Part shown: positions 26,451 to 34,733 of the stretch, in pieces
Position numbering within the stretch: position 1 is the first letter of the stretch
How the letters are laid out: every line of letters begins with the position of its first letter
Source of the DNA: Sphingosinicella xenopeptidilytica
GTDB lineage: Bacteria > Pseudomonadota > Alphaproteobacteria > Sphingomonadales > Sphingomonadaceae
Direction: 5' to 3'
DNA: 64,000 nt
NCBI RefSeq assembly: GCF_042676985.1
Contig: NZ_JBHTIK010000011.1
Span: 124,001 to 188,000 of the forward strand
The notes under the pieces: model-generated
Told to the model about the DNA's origin: nothing
Databases searched by the model: none
Seen by the model: only the letters and a program-made list of their open reading frames with translations
Position numbers and translations under genes: made by a program

Positions 26451-27050
26451 TCATCTTGGTGCGAGCGGCGGACTGCGCCGGACGGCAAACAGCGCGTTCG
26501 CAGGTAAAGCGTCTGGAGGTAAAAACGCCGTCCTTCGCACGATGAACAGCGTCTCCGGCGGAGGCGGGGGCAACCCCTCGGACGTGGTAAGACCGCGCGT
26601 CACGGCAGCGGTGTAGGCGATGGTTTCCGGGGGGAGGGGGCGCCCGGCGAGATGATCGGCGTAGCGTGCGGGGCCGGCGTGATAGGCCGCGAACAGCGCG
26701 GGAAAGCCGAAGCGATCGTACATGATGCGGAGGTAGGCCGCGCCGCCGAGGATGTTGGCGCGCGGGTCGTCGGGATCGTTTCCGAGACCGTGCCGCGCGG
26801 TCATGTCGGCCCATGTGCCGGGCATCAGCTGCATGAGCCCGATGGCGCCGGCGGGCGAACGGATCGGCAGACCGCCGCGCGTCGCATGGCCGCCGCTTTC
26901 GGCGCGCATGACGCGGGCGATCCAGTCGGCGGGGATACCGGAACGGAGCGCGGCTTCGTCGATGAAGGGCTGCCAGCGGCGGATGGGATCGGCGTGAGCG
27001 GGCGCGGCAAGCACGACCGCGAGGGCGAAAGCGGCTCTCAGCGGTGCCAT
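26451..27050 (-). CDS. Secreted lytic transglycosylase of the transfer module
   Basis: 199 residues with a signal peptide (LRAAFALAVVLAAPAHADPI). The SLT domain follows, with catalytic Glu in MRAESGG at about residue 50, then AIGLMQLMPGTWADM and AYHAGPARYADHL. It cuts peptidoglycan locally so the mating channel can cross the wall. The start at 27050 overlaps the traF end by 13 bases. Confidence 0.93.
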   Translation of the reverse strand: MAPLRAAFALAVVLAAPAHADPIRRWQPFIDEAALRSGIPADWIARVMRAESGGHATRGGLPIRSPAGAIGLMQLMPGTWADMTARHGLGNDPDDPRANILGGAAYLRIMYDRFGFPALFAAYHAGPARYADHLAGRPLPPETIAYTAAVTRGLTTSEGLPPPPPETLFIVRRTAFLPPDALPANALFAVRRSPPLAPR

Positions 27051-27622
27051 ATCAGCCGCGCGCGGCCGAGTACGTCGGCGGCCTCCGTCACCCCGAAATA
27101 GCGCCCGTCGAACGAGGCGGGATTGCCTTCCATGAGCAGGAAGACCTGCCCGTCGCGAAGGTGAACGCAGTCCTCCCATGCGGGCAGCCGGCAGCCGAGG
27201 CTGTCGGCATCGCGGCGCAGCGCGCGCGCCTGGCCGTTGACGGTGACGACAGCGCCGAACGCACAGACGCTGTCGCCGGACAGTGCGGCGATGCGTTTGA
27301 TGAGCGGGACGCGCGCGGGGAGATAGCGGCGCTCGGCGGCGAGTGCGCGCCACCGCAGAGGCAAGCGCGCGGCGACCATGTCACCGCGCTGCAGCCGCGC
27401 GGACGGATCGAGCAGATAGAGGCCGCGCGGGGCGCTTGCCGAGATGTTCCAGACGAGGCTCGGTGTGGGCCCGGCGCCGAGAAACAGGCAGGCGAGTGCG
27501 CCGGCAAGCCCGATCAGGACGCGTTCCCGCGCGCGCCGGAGCCGGGATTGGCGCGTACGGGCGAGCGTCTCGCCCCAGGCGCGCAAGGGTGCAGCGGCGC
27601 TGCTCGAATGGTGCCGGGTCAT
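27038..27622 (-). CDS. traF: TraF-type S26 peptidase (pilin processing)
   Basis: 194 residues. Membrane-anchored (VLIGLAGALACLFLGAG near residue 40). The S26 catalytic serine lies in SASAPRGLYLL and the lysine in LIKRIAALSGDSVCAFG, both well preserved. GNPASFDGRYFG is the third family box. It likely matures and cyclises the TrbC pilin as in RP4. The start overlaps the preceding helix-turn-helix gene by 4 bases, so the two are co-translated. Confidence 0.92.
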   Translation of the reverse strand: MTRHHSSSAAAPLRAWGETLARTRQSRLRRARERVLIGLAGALACLFLGAGPTPSLVWNISASAPRGLYLLDPSARLQRGDMVAARLPLRWRALAAERRYLPARVPLIKRIAALSGDSVCAFGAVVTVNGQARALRRDADSLGCRLPAWEDCVHLRDGQVFLLMEGNPASFDGRYFGVTEAADVLGRARLIWHR

Positions 27623-27846
27623 GACCGGGAACCTTTGCCGGAGCCTTCCGACCAGGCGTCGAGGTCGTCGATATGATACTGGATGAAGCGACTGTGGTGC
27701 CGGAAGGTCGGCCCGGTTCCTTCTTTCCGCAGCTGCTTCAGAAGCCGGCTCGAGATGCGCAGATAGGCGGCAGCCTGGTCGGTATTGAGGAAGGGGGAGC
27801 CACGCCGCGCGTGCGCGGCGCGCGCGATATCGTCGTCGGTGGTCAT
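27619..27846 (-). CDS. Small helix-turn-helix protein, candidate RdfS-type excisionase
   Basis: 75 residues. FLNTDQAAAYLRISSRLLKQLRKEGTGPTFRHHSRFIQYHIDDLDAWSE is a MerR/excisionase-like winged helix. AGGAAAA lies about 6 bases before the ATG. The gene is directly joined to traF and two genes from the relaxase. In ICEMlSym(R7A) the recombination directionality factor RdfS is encoded next to traF and rlxS, so an excisionase role is a reasonable inference. A plain transcription regulator is the alternative. Confidence 0.75.
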   Translation of the reverse strand: MTTDDDIARAAHARRGSPFLNTDQAAAYLRISSRLLKQLRKEGTGPTFRHHSRFIQYHIDDLDAWSEGSGKGSRS

Positions 27847-28023
27847 GTGCGGTTTTCCTAGCGGTGGCAGCATCGAAGCCGCGTCTGGCAGCACCGACCA
27901 TGCAGCGGCCGGCACCAGGCCGGGAGGCTCGAAAACGCGTGCGCGCGAAATCGAGCCACCTGCGGCGCGCGATGCGAATTTTCATTGCGGAAAGGGGAGG
28001 GGCGACCTTACATCCGCATCGTC

Positions 28024-28236
28024 ATGAGCATTGGAACACGGATCGATGAGGCGGGCACGCTGCTCGCCGAGGGAGAGGACGTGCTGCTACGCCGCGATGC
28101 CGGCGGGCGCTACCGTCTGGACCTCAGGCGGGTATCCGCGCCGCCGCACGGCGCGCGCGTGCGGGTGACGGGCGTGCTGGTGGAGGCCGATCTGGTGGAT
28201 GTCGACGCGGTCACCGCCGAACGCAGCGCCGCCTGA
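28024..28236 (+). CDS. DUF5818-like small protein
   Basis: 70 residues. SIGTRIDEAGTLLAEGEDVLLRRDAGGRYRLDLRRV followed by GARVRVTGVLVEADLVDVDAVTAE forms a compact beta-rich domain that resembles the sphingomonad family DUF5818. It is divergent from the rdfS-like gene, with 177 bases between that hold both promoters. A second protein of the same type lies at 45394-45588. The function is unknown. Confidence 0.65.
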   Translation: MSIGTRIDEAGTLLAEGEDVLLRRDAGGRYRLDLRRVSAPPHGARVRVTGVLVEADLVDVDAVTAERSAA

Positions 28237-28245
28237 ACGAAAACC

Positions 28246-29169
28246 TTAGATTTTCGCCGCCACTTCGAGCTCTGCGATGCGCTCGCTGCACACGGCATGG
28301 ACGACGCGGCCGAGCTCCTCGACCTGGGCGCCGAGCCACTCCAGCTCTTCGGCAGAAATACGGTAGTGCTTCGAGTAGCGGGCCTTCACATAGGCCTCCT
28401 TGAGCTTCTCGAAGAGCGCGCGTTCCTTCTTCGTATCACGTGGCCACACATTGAAAAGGCGCCGGTCCAGGCGCTCGGCCTGCGTGCGCAGGAAGCCCAG
28501 ATTGTGGACGTGGGGCGTATAGAAGGTGCAGACGAGAAGGACGCAATGATAGAGCCGTTCGGTGGCTTGGTGCAGGTCGAACGCGGCGTCCTTGGCGTAG
28601 CCTTTTCCGATATGAAATTTGGCGCCTTCGTAGCGCTTTTGCGCTGAAGGAAACCACTCCTCGAAGTACTCCCTGGCCATGGCGAGCGCCTGTTCGGGCG
28701 TCTTGGGCTTCGGCGTGTGAAACGGCGTGTCATCGCTCTGGTAGAGCGCAATGCCGTCCTTCGCGACGTCCATGAAGAAGTAGCGGCCGTGGGCGAGGCC
28801 GTCATTCACCTCCTGCAGCGTGTGCACGATGAAGTTGACCGGGGTCTTCAGGGTCTTGGTGATGCCGTACTCGCGCATCAGCTGGTCCTCGGCCTTCTCC
28901 CAGTACGGGATACGGTCGGTGAGGCGCTTGTCATTGACGACGACGAGCAGGTCGAAGTCGGACTTGTAGCCCTTGGCGGTGTGCGGCTCGTCGACCCAGC
29001 CGCCGCGCGCGTAGCTGCCGTAGAGCACGATCTTGAGGATGCGGCCCTTCTTCTTCCATGCCTGCGTTGCAAGCGCGGTGGCTTCCTCGAACCCTGCGAA
29101 CAGCACCTCAAGGACGCGCTCAAGCTCGCGCTGCTTGGCTGGCGGCAGATGATCGAGGTCGGTGCGCAT
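28246..29169 (-). CDS. Fused nucleotidyltransferase-HEPN protein
   Basis: 307 residues. The N-terminal minimal nucleotidyltransferase (MNT) domain has GSYARGG at about residues 51-57 and the metal-binding SDFDLLVV pair. The C-terminal half is a HEPN-like helical domain (AKFHIGKGYAKDAAFDLHQATERLYHCVLLV). MNT and HEPN proteins usually form antitoxin-toxin or defence pairs; here both are in one chain. It sits alone between DUF736 and the DUF5818-like gene and looks like inserted cargo. Whether it polyadenylylates or AMPylates anything is not visible. Confidence 0.85.
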   Translation of the reverse strand: MRTDLDHLPPAKQRELERVLEVLFAGFEEATALATQAWKKKGRILKIVLYGSYARGGWVDEPHTAKGYKSDFDLLVVVNDKRLTDRIPYWEKAEDQLMREYGITKTLKTPVNFIVHTLQEVNDGLAHGRYFFMDVAKDGIALYQSDDTPFHTPKPKTPEQALAMAREYFEEWFPSAQKRYEGAKFHIGKGYAKDAAFDLHQATERLYHCVLLVCTFYTPHVHNLGFLRTQAERLDRRLFNVWPRDTKKERALFEKLKEAYVKARYSKHYRISAEELEWLGAQVEELGRVVHAVCSERIAELEVAAKI

Positions 29170-29233
29170 GGCCTATCCTAGCAGTCAGGGCGTGCAAATC
29201 CACAGCGATATCAGCGCGCTGCAAGGCGGAAAA

Positions 29234-29261
29234 CCGGCTCCCGCAGGGATGCGGGAGCCGG
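29234..29261 (-). terminator. Rho-independent terminator after the DUF736 gene
   Basis: A perfect 12-bp stem (CCGGCTCCCGCA at 29234-29245, paired with 29250-29261) with a 4-base loop is followed on the - strand by TTTT. It starts 7 bases after the DUF736 stop. Confidence 0.85.
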
Positions 29262-29268
29262 GTGGCGG

Positions 29269-29586
29269 TCAGTCCGCCGGGTTCCAGATGATGGCGAAGC
29301 TGTTCTCGTCTTTGCCTGCGGCGCGGCCGAGGTTGGCGTAGATGCGGCGGGGGCCGAACTCCGGCGCGGCCATGACGAGCGCGACATATTCGTTGCCGGA
29401 CGTCTCGCCGATACGCTTCCAGCCGGCGCCGACCTCGATGCCTTCGGACGACACCCGGTAATCGGGATGGCTGTCGCTGGCCTTGGACGGGTTGGGCGTG
29501 ATCTCGATCGCGGCGCGGATCGTGAGGGTGCGAAGCTGGCCCTTGAAGCTGTCGCCTTCGCGGGTGACGTAGCCGATTGCAGACAT
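29269..29586 (-). CDS. DUF736-family protein
   Basis: 105 residues. IGYVTREGDSFKGQLRTLTIRAAIEITPNPSKASDSHPDYRV and the C-terminal NSFAIIWNPAD match the DUF736 family, small single-domain proteins common on alphaproteobacterial ICEs and plasmids. The function is unknown. It is a single-gene transcript closed by a strong terminator. Confidence 0.93.
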   Translation of the reverse strand: MSAIGYVTREGDSFKGQLRTLTIRAAIEITPNPSKASDSHPDYRVSSEGIEVGAGWKRIGETSGNEYVALVMAAPEFGPRRIYANLGRAAGKDENSFAIIWNPAD

Positions 29587-30190
29587 GATTTCTCTCCTGT
29601 GTCTCGCCGGCGACCATTCGCGGGCGATGGCCAGCCTGAGGAACGGCGTCAGCGCCCTTGCCGAACCTGCAAGGCCGAAGCGAACGCGAAGGACCGGAGA
29701 CGGGGCGCGGATTTGAAGAGCAAGCATCCGCGAGGAGGACGGCAACGCCGGCCGGGGAAATCCGTGACCGGGCGATGGTTGGGGCAAGAGGGCGGCCGGT
29801 CCAGGCGCAATGGCCTGCCCGCCATGTGGTTGCCAGATACGGAGAGGTCAGCTGGAAGTGGCTGTTTCCCGGCGCGGCTAAGAATGGCCGTGCTACCCGG
29901 AAGTATCTGGAACGTCATCCTGTCGTTCCAGCAGCGGAGAGGTCTTTCCGATCAATTCCGCCGAGAGGAACGGCGGCTAGGTTGGACATTTGCGACTGTC
30001 TGGAATCATAAAGACAGGTCTGGTAAGCGGACATTCGCCTGCTTAGCCAGCCATCGGCTGTTTGCGACCAGGCCCGGTCGTTCACCACAGCCGCCGTGAG
30101 TGGCCACCATCCTCGCGGTCGAGCGCTTTTTCCCCTCTGACAAGGCCGGGTACGGTTCGCATTTGGCCGTTTGCGGCTAAAAGGTTGCCA
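29587..30190. other. Gene-free region between DUF736 and otsB
   Basis: About 600 bases. It holds the - strand promoter of the DUF736 gene and, near 30190, the otsB ribosome site. The middle (about 29900-30060) reads like decayed sequence and no frame has a recognisable protein. This is the border between the transfer module and the trehalose block, so an insertion junction is possible. Confidence 0.5.
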
Positions 30191-30946
30191 ATGCCTTCCC
30201 CATCTTTCCCCGAAGCGGTGCTCGCACCGCCGCCGCCGCTGATCCCGCGGCGACACACCGTGCTGCTCGATTTCGACGGCACCCTGGTCGAACTGGCCGG
30301 ACGCCCCGATGCCGTCGTCATCGATCCCGCGTTGAAGGCGCTGATCCGTCGATTGGCGGGAACTTTTCGGGGTCGTGTTGCCTTGGTAAGTGGTCGGTCG
30401 ATCGCACAGCTGGAGGGATTTCTGGGTGAAACGCTAGAAGGCGTGGCTCTGATCGGCAGCCACGGCGCCGAAATCCATATCGGGCCGAGCCGTGCGGCGC
30501 CTGTGCGCCCGGCGGCTTTGATCGAGGCTGAACACGCCATACGGGCGACGTTCGCCGGCCAGGAAGGGGTCGTCGTGGAAGTGAAAACGCTGGGCGTCGC
30601 GGTGCATTACCGCCTTGCCCCCGAAGCCGAACCTGCAGCGCGCAGGCTCGTACAGAGTCTGGTGATCGATAACGGCCTGGCGGTGCAGGAAGGAAAGATG
30701 ATGATCGAACTACGCGCCGCGGGGCACGACAAGGGTAGCGGGATCGCCGCACTGATGGCAAAATCTCCCTTTGCGGGAACTGTGCCCGTCTTTGTGGGCG
30801 ATGACGTTACCGACGAAGCGGGCTTCGTCGCGGTTGCGGCGCTGGGAGGATTTGGCGTGCTGGTTGGCGCTGAGCGCGCGACGGCTGCGCGGTATCGCCT
30901 GCGTGATGTCCCGGCTGTGCGGGCATGGCTTGAGCAGCCTGCATGA
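30191..30946 (+). CDS. otsB: Trehalose-6-phosphate phosphatase
   Basis: 251 residues, HAD superfamily; removes phosphate from trehalose 6-phosphate. The nucleophile motif is LLDFDGTLVEL near residue 27, then ALVSGRSIAQL, and the metal-binding GDDVTDEAGF near residue 205. AAGG precedes the ATG at 30191. Its stop overlaps the GH15 start (ATGA), so otsB-GH15-otsA form one coupled operon for the compatible solute trehalose. Confidence 0.95.
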   Translation: MPSPSFPEAVLAPPPPLIPRRHTVLLDFDGTLVELAGRPDAVVIDPALKALIRRLAGTFRGRVALVSGRSIAQLEGFLGETLEGVALIGSHGAEIHIGPSRAAPVRPAALIEAEHAIRATFAGQEGVVVEVKTLGVAVHYRLAPEAEPAARRLVQSLVIDNGLAVQEGKMMIELRAAGHDKGSGIAALMAKSPFAGTVPVFVGDDVTDEAGFVAVAALGGFGVLVGAERATAARYRLRDVPAVRAWLEQPA

Positions 30947-32739
30947 CGGCTACGCTCAATCTCTGGCCAATCGGTAACTGCCAGGTCTCCGCGCTGGTCG
31001 ATCGCGCGGGCCGCTTCGTTTGGGGATGCACCCCACGGGTGGATGGAGACCCGGTCTTTTGCTCGTTGCTCGACGATGCCCCGGCCGCCGGGGACGACGC
31101 CTACGGGTTCTGGGAAATCGATCTGGACGGGGTTGTGGAGACGACTCAATCGTATCTGCGCAACACCCCGGTGCTCGTCACCCGGCATGTCGATGACCAG
31201 GGCAATGTGATCGAAGTGATCGACTTCTGTCCCCGCTATAAGCGCAATGGCCGGATGTATCGGCCTGTCGCCTTCGCCCGGATCGTCCGCCCGGTGGCGG
31301 GCAGCCCGCGCATCCGTATTCGGCTGCGCCCGGCGCGACAATGGGGTACCTCGCAGGCGGCCACAACGCGCGGGTCGAACCATATCCGCTATCTGGTCGA
31401 AGACTGCGTGCTGCGCCTGTCGACCACGGCAGCGGTGGGTTGGATCGAGGATGAACGGCTGTTCCGCGTCGAGCGCCCGGTCTATTTCTTCCTGGGACCC
31501 GATGAGGGTTTCTCCGACGAGATCGGCGTCGCGCTCGAAAGCATGCTCGATCACACCATCGACGAGTGGCGCCATTGGGTGCGCGGGTTGGCCACACCGT
31601 ATGAGTGGCAGCAGGCGGTGATCCGATCCGCAATCACGCTGAAGCTGTGCCAGCATGAGGAAACCGGCGCGATCGTCGCCGCGCTGACCACCTCGATCCC
31701 CGAACATTCGGGATCCGGACGCAACTGGGATTATCGCTATTGCTGGGTGCGCGACGCCTATTACACCGTGCAGGCGCTCAATCGCCTCGGCGCGCTCGAC
31801 GTGCTCGAAGGCTATCTCGAATATCTGCGCAACATCGTCGACAATGCGGCGCGGGGGCACATCCAGCCGCTGTACGGGGTCGGCGGCGAGACGACGCTGA
31901 TCGAGGGGGAGGCGACCGCGCTCAACGGCTATCGCGGGATGGGCCCGGTGCGCGTCGGCAATCAGGCCTATGAGCAGGTCCAGCACGATGCCTATGGTCA
32001 GATCATCCTGTCGAACGCCCAGGCCTTTTTCGACCATCGCCTGTTGCGGATCGGCGGTGTCGAGGATTTCAAGGCGCTCGAGCCCGTGGGCGAGCGCGCC
32101 TGGGAGAAATTCGATCAGCCCGACGCCGGATTATGGGAGCTGCGGACCAAGAGTCATGTCCACACTTATTCTGCCGCGATGTGCTGGGCGGCATGTGACC
32201 GGCTGGCCAATGTCGCGGAAACGCTGAGGCTTCCGGAGAGCGAAGTCTTCTGGCGCGAGCGGGCGACCATGATGCGCACGCGGATCGAGGAGGCTGCGTG
32301 GCGCCCGGATCTGAACAGCTTGTCGGCTACCTTTGCCGGAGACGACCTCGATGCCAGCCTGCTGCAATTGCTGGATCTGCGCTTCCTCGCGCCGGACGAT
32401 CCCCGTTTCCGCGGGACATTGGCGGCCGTGGAAAGCGGGCTTAGGCGGGGATCGCACATGCTGCGCTATGCGACCGAAGACGATTTCGGCCTGCCGCAGA
32501 CGGCGTTTAATGTTTGCACGTTCTGGCTGATCGAGGCGCTGCACTTCACCGGCCGCAATGCGGACGCACGGGGGCTGTTCGAGGAAATGCTCTCGCGTTG
32601 CACGCCCGCGGGATTACTGTCGGAAGACATCGATCCGGTCACCGGCGAATTATGGGGCAATTATCCGCAGACCTATTCGCTGGTCGGCATGATCAATTGC
32701 GCCGTGCTGCTGAGCAAGCCGTGGAGTGCGGTCCGTTGA
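30943..32739 (+). CDS. Glycoside hydrolase family 15 protein
   Basis: 598 residues, cytoplasmic. An N-terminal beta-sandwich (LWPIGNCQVSALVDRAGRFVWGC) is followed by an alpha/alpha toroid with GRNWDYRYCWVRDAYYTVQALNRLG and the C-terminal catalytic-acid region LLSEDIDPVTGELWGNYPQTYSLVGMINCAVLL. Family members hydrolyse alpha-glucosides; between otsB and otsA it may turn over trehalose or a related glucoside. Which substrate it uses cannot be told from sequence. It overlaps both neighbours by 4 bases. Confidence 0.93.
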   Translation: MTATLNLWPIGNCQVSALVDRAGRFVWGCTPRVDGDPVFCSLLDDAPAAGDDAYGFWEIDLDGVVETTQSYLRNTPVLVTRHVDDQGNVIEVIDFCPRYKRNGRMYRPVAFARIVRPVAGSPRIRIRLRPARQWGTSQAATTRGSNHIRYLVEDCVLRLSTTAAVGWIEDERLFRVERPVYFFLGPDEGFSDEIGVALESMLDHTIDEWRHWVRGLATPYEWQQAVIRSAITLKLCQHEETGAIVAALTTSIPEHSGSGRNWDYRYCWVRDAYYTVQALNRLGALDVLEGYLEYLRNIVDNAARGHIQPLYGVGGETTLIEGEATALNGYRGMGPVRVGNQAYEQVQHDAYGQIILSNAQAFFDHRLLRIGGVEDFKALEPVGERAWEKFDQPDAGLWELRTKSHVHTYSAAMCWAACDRLANVAETLRLPESEVFWRERATMMRTRIEEAAWRPDLNSLSATFAGDDLDASLLQLLDLRFLAPDDPRFRGTLAAVESGLRRGSHMLRYATEDDFGLPQTAFNVCTFWLIEALHFTGRNADARGLFEEMLSRCTPAGLLSEDIDPVTGELWGNYPQTYSLVGMINCAVLLSKPWSAVR

Positions 32740-34103
32740 GCCGGCTGATCGTCATCTCCAATCGTGTCTCGGTCCCCACGGCGGATCAGCCCGGTACGCA
32801 GGGTGGCCTGGCCGTGGCCCTGACCGCGGCGCTGCGGGAGGCCGACGGCATCTGGTTCGGCTGGTCGGGCGAAACCGGCGAAACCGGCGACCTGAAGTTC
32901 GCATCCTATGACGGCGTCACCTCGGCGACAATCGACCTCCCCGAGCAGGATGTGGAGGAATATTATGACGGATACGCCAATCGCACCTTGTGGCCTTTAT
33001 TCCATTATCGACTGGACCTGGCCGAGTTCGAGCGCGATTTCCAGGGCGGTTATGAGCGGGTCAATCGCGTGTTCGGCGACGTCATCGGGCCACATATCCT
33101 GCCCGACGATCTGATCTGGGTGCATGATTATCACATGATCCCGCTCGGCTGGGTGCTGCGCCAGCGCGGGCTGACCAATCGGCTGGGCTTTTTCCTGCAC
33201 ATTCCCTGGCCGCCGACGCGACTGATGACCGCCTTGCCGCAACATCGCCGCCTGGTGGAGGCATTGTTCGCCTATGACGTGCTCGGATTCCAGTCGGATG
33301 AATGGCTCGAGACCTTCCACGATTATGTCGTCCGCGAAATGGACGGTTCGATCGGGGAGAATGGGCAGGTCACGGTGGGCGGACGCACGATCCGAGCGAT
33401 CGCCTGCCCGATCGGAATCGACGCGCAGGAGTTCGTCGCCAGCGCGAGCAGTCCTTCGGCAATCGCAACCCATGGCCGGATGGTCGAAAGCTCGATCGGG
33501 CGTAGTTTGATCGTCGGCGTCGATCGCCTCGATTATTCTAAGGGGCTGGAGGAGCGCTTCAACGGGTACCGGCGCTATCTCGAGACCCGGCCCGATGCGC
33601 ATGCCAATGTCTATCTGCTGCAAATCGCGCCGCCATCGCGCGCGACAGTGCAGAATTATCAGGACATTCGTGCCCAGCTCGATGCTCTGTCGGGGAGGAT
33701 CAACGGCGCCTTTGCCGATATCGACTGGGTGCCGCTGCGCTACGTCAATCAGGGCTTCCCGCGAGACGTGCTCGCGGGAGTCTATCGGGCAGCGCGCGTC
33801 GGTCTCGTCACTCCTTTACGCGACGGCATGAATCTCGTCGCCAAGGAATATATCGCATCCCAAAACCCCGAGGATCCGGGTGTCCTCATTCTTTCGCAAT
33901 TTGCGGGTGCCGCCTCCCAGCTCAGCAACGCTTTGTTGGTCAACCCATACAGTCCCGACGATATCGCGGACGCAATCGAACGGGCGCTTGCGATGTCGCT
34001 TGAGGAGCGGATCGCGCGTTGGAAGCCGATGTTCGAAAACGTCCGTGATCAGGATGTGATCTGGTGGCGCAAACGTTTCACGAACAGTTTGATGCGCGTT
34101 TGA
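32736..34103 (+). CDS. otsA: Trehalose-6-phosphate synthase
   Basis: 455 residues, GT20 family. Joins UDP-glucose (or another NDP-glucose) to glucose 6-phosphate. Motifs are GGLAVALTAAL, WVHDYHMIPLGWVLR, GVDRLDYSKGLEERF and PLRDGMNLVAKEYIAS. The start is TTG at 32736, overlapping the GH15 stop (TTGA), which gives the usual SRLIVISNRV N-terminus; a GTG at 32721 is a less likely option. Confidence 0.95.
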   Translation: MSRLIVISNRVSVPTADQPGTQGGLAVALTAALREADGIWFGWSGETGETGDLKFASYDGVTSATIDLPEQDVEEYYDGYANRTLWPLFHYRLDLAEFERDFQGGYERVNRVFGDVIGPHILPDDLIWVHDYHMIPLGWVLRQRGLTNRLGFFLHIPWPPTRLMTALPQHRRLVEALFAYDVLGFQSDEWLETFHDYVVREMDGSIGENGQVTVGGRTIRAIACPIGIDAQEFVASASSPSAIATHGRMVESSIGRSLIVGVDRLDYSKGLEERFNGYRRYLETRPDAHANVYLLQIAPPSRATVQNYQDIRAQLDALSGRINGAFADIDWVPLRYVNQGFPRDVLAGVYRAARVGLVTPLRDGMNLVAKEYIASQNPEDPGVLILSQFAGAASQLSNALLVNPYSPDDIADAIERALAMSLEERIARWKPMFENVRDQDVIWWRKRFTNSLMRV

Positions 34104-34733
34104 AGGTCGCAAGGCGAGGGATGCTGCGATTATCCGTACACGATCTCCCGCAGGCCCCTGGAATGGCCGCGACACGCGAGTCAATTCAGGTCGACGGTTA
34201 TGTTGGTTTGACAGCAGGAATCAGGCTTAGAACTCTCGGCCCCGTAACTGTTACCGATTAAGCGCTCCGTTTGCACTGCGAGAGTCTACGGCTCGAATGC
34301 CGGCTTGCCGCAATCTTCGATCCAGAAGCCGCCGGTCGGGAATCGGCCCAGTTGCAGTCACGGGGTAAGGCAAGTCGGCTGAAAACAGAGAGTCGGGTTT
34401 TGGCGCGGAACCTACCGTTGAACATAGCGCGAGGGAAATACGGTTTTGTCCCAAAGCAGGTCGCCCATGCCAATGGTCAGCTGGATGATCGAACGGAAGG
34501 TTTCAGGGCGCAGATGAAGACTGCTGAATGTCAGCCTATGTTGGCGGCATCTGCCGGTCAACTGTAGCAGTTGCACGATAGTGGCAGCTATTCACGACCC
34601 TCGCCATTCGCACGTCATCGCGCAGAGCGAAGGCAGTGTGCTCCAAGCAGTCGTCAGCCGTGAGGGTCAAACATCCTTTAGGCCACTGCAGTGACCGGGC
34701 ACCCAACCCGGAATGCCGGACGCGTCCATATTG
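34104..34733. other. Gene-free region between otsA and the LuxR-type gene
   Basis: About 630 bases, convergent ends of otsA and the LuxR-type gene. Short open frames on the - strand (34251-34473) have no recognisable domain. I see no terminator with a T-run. It may be a decayed insertion. Confidence 0.5.
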
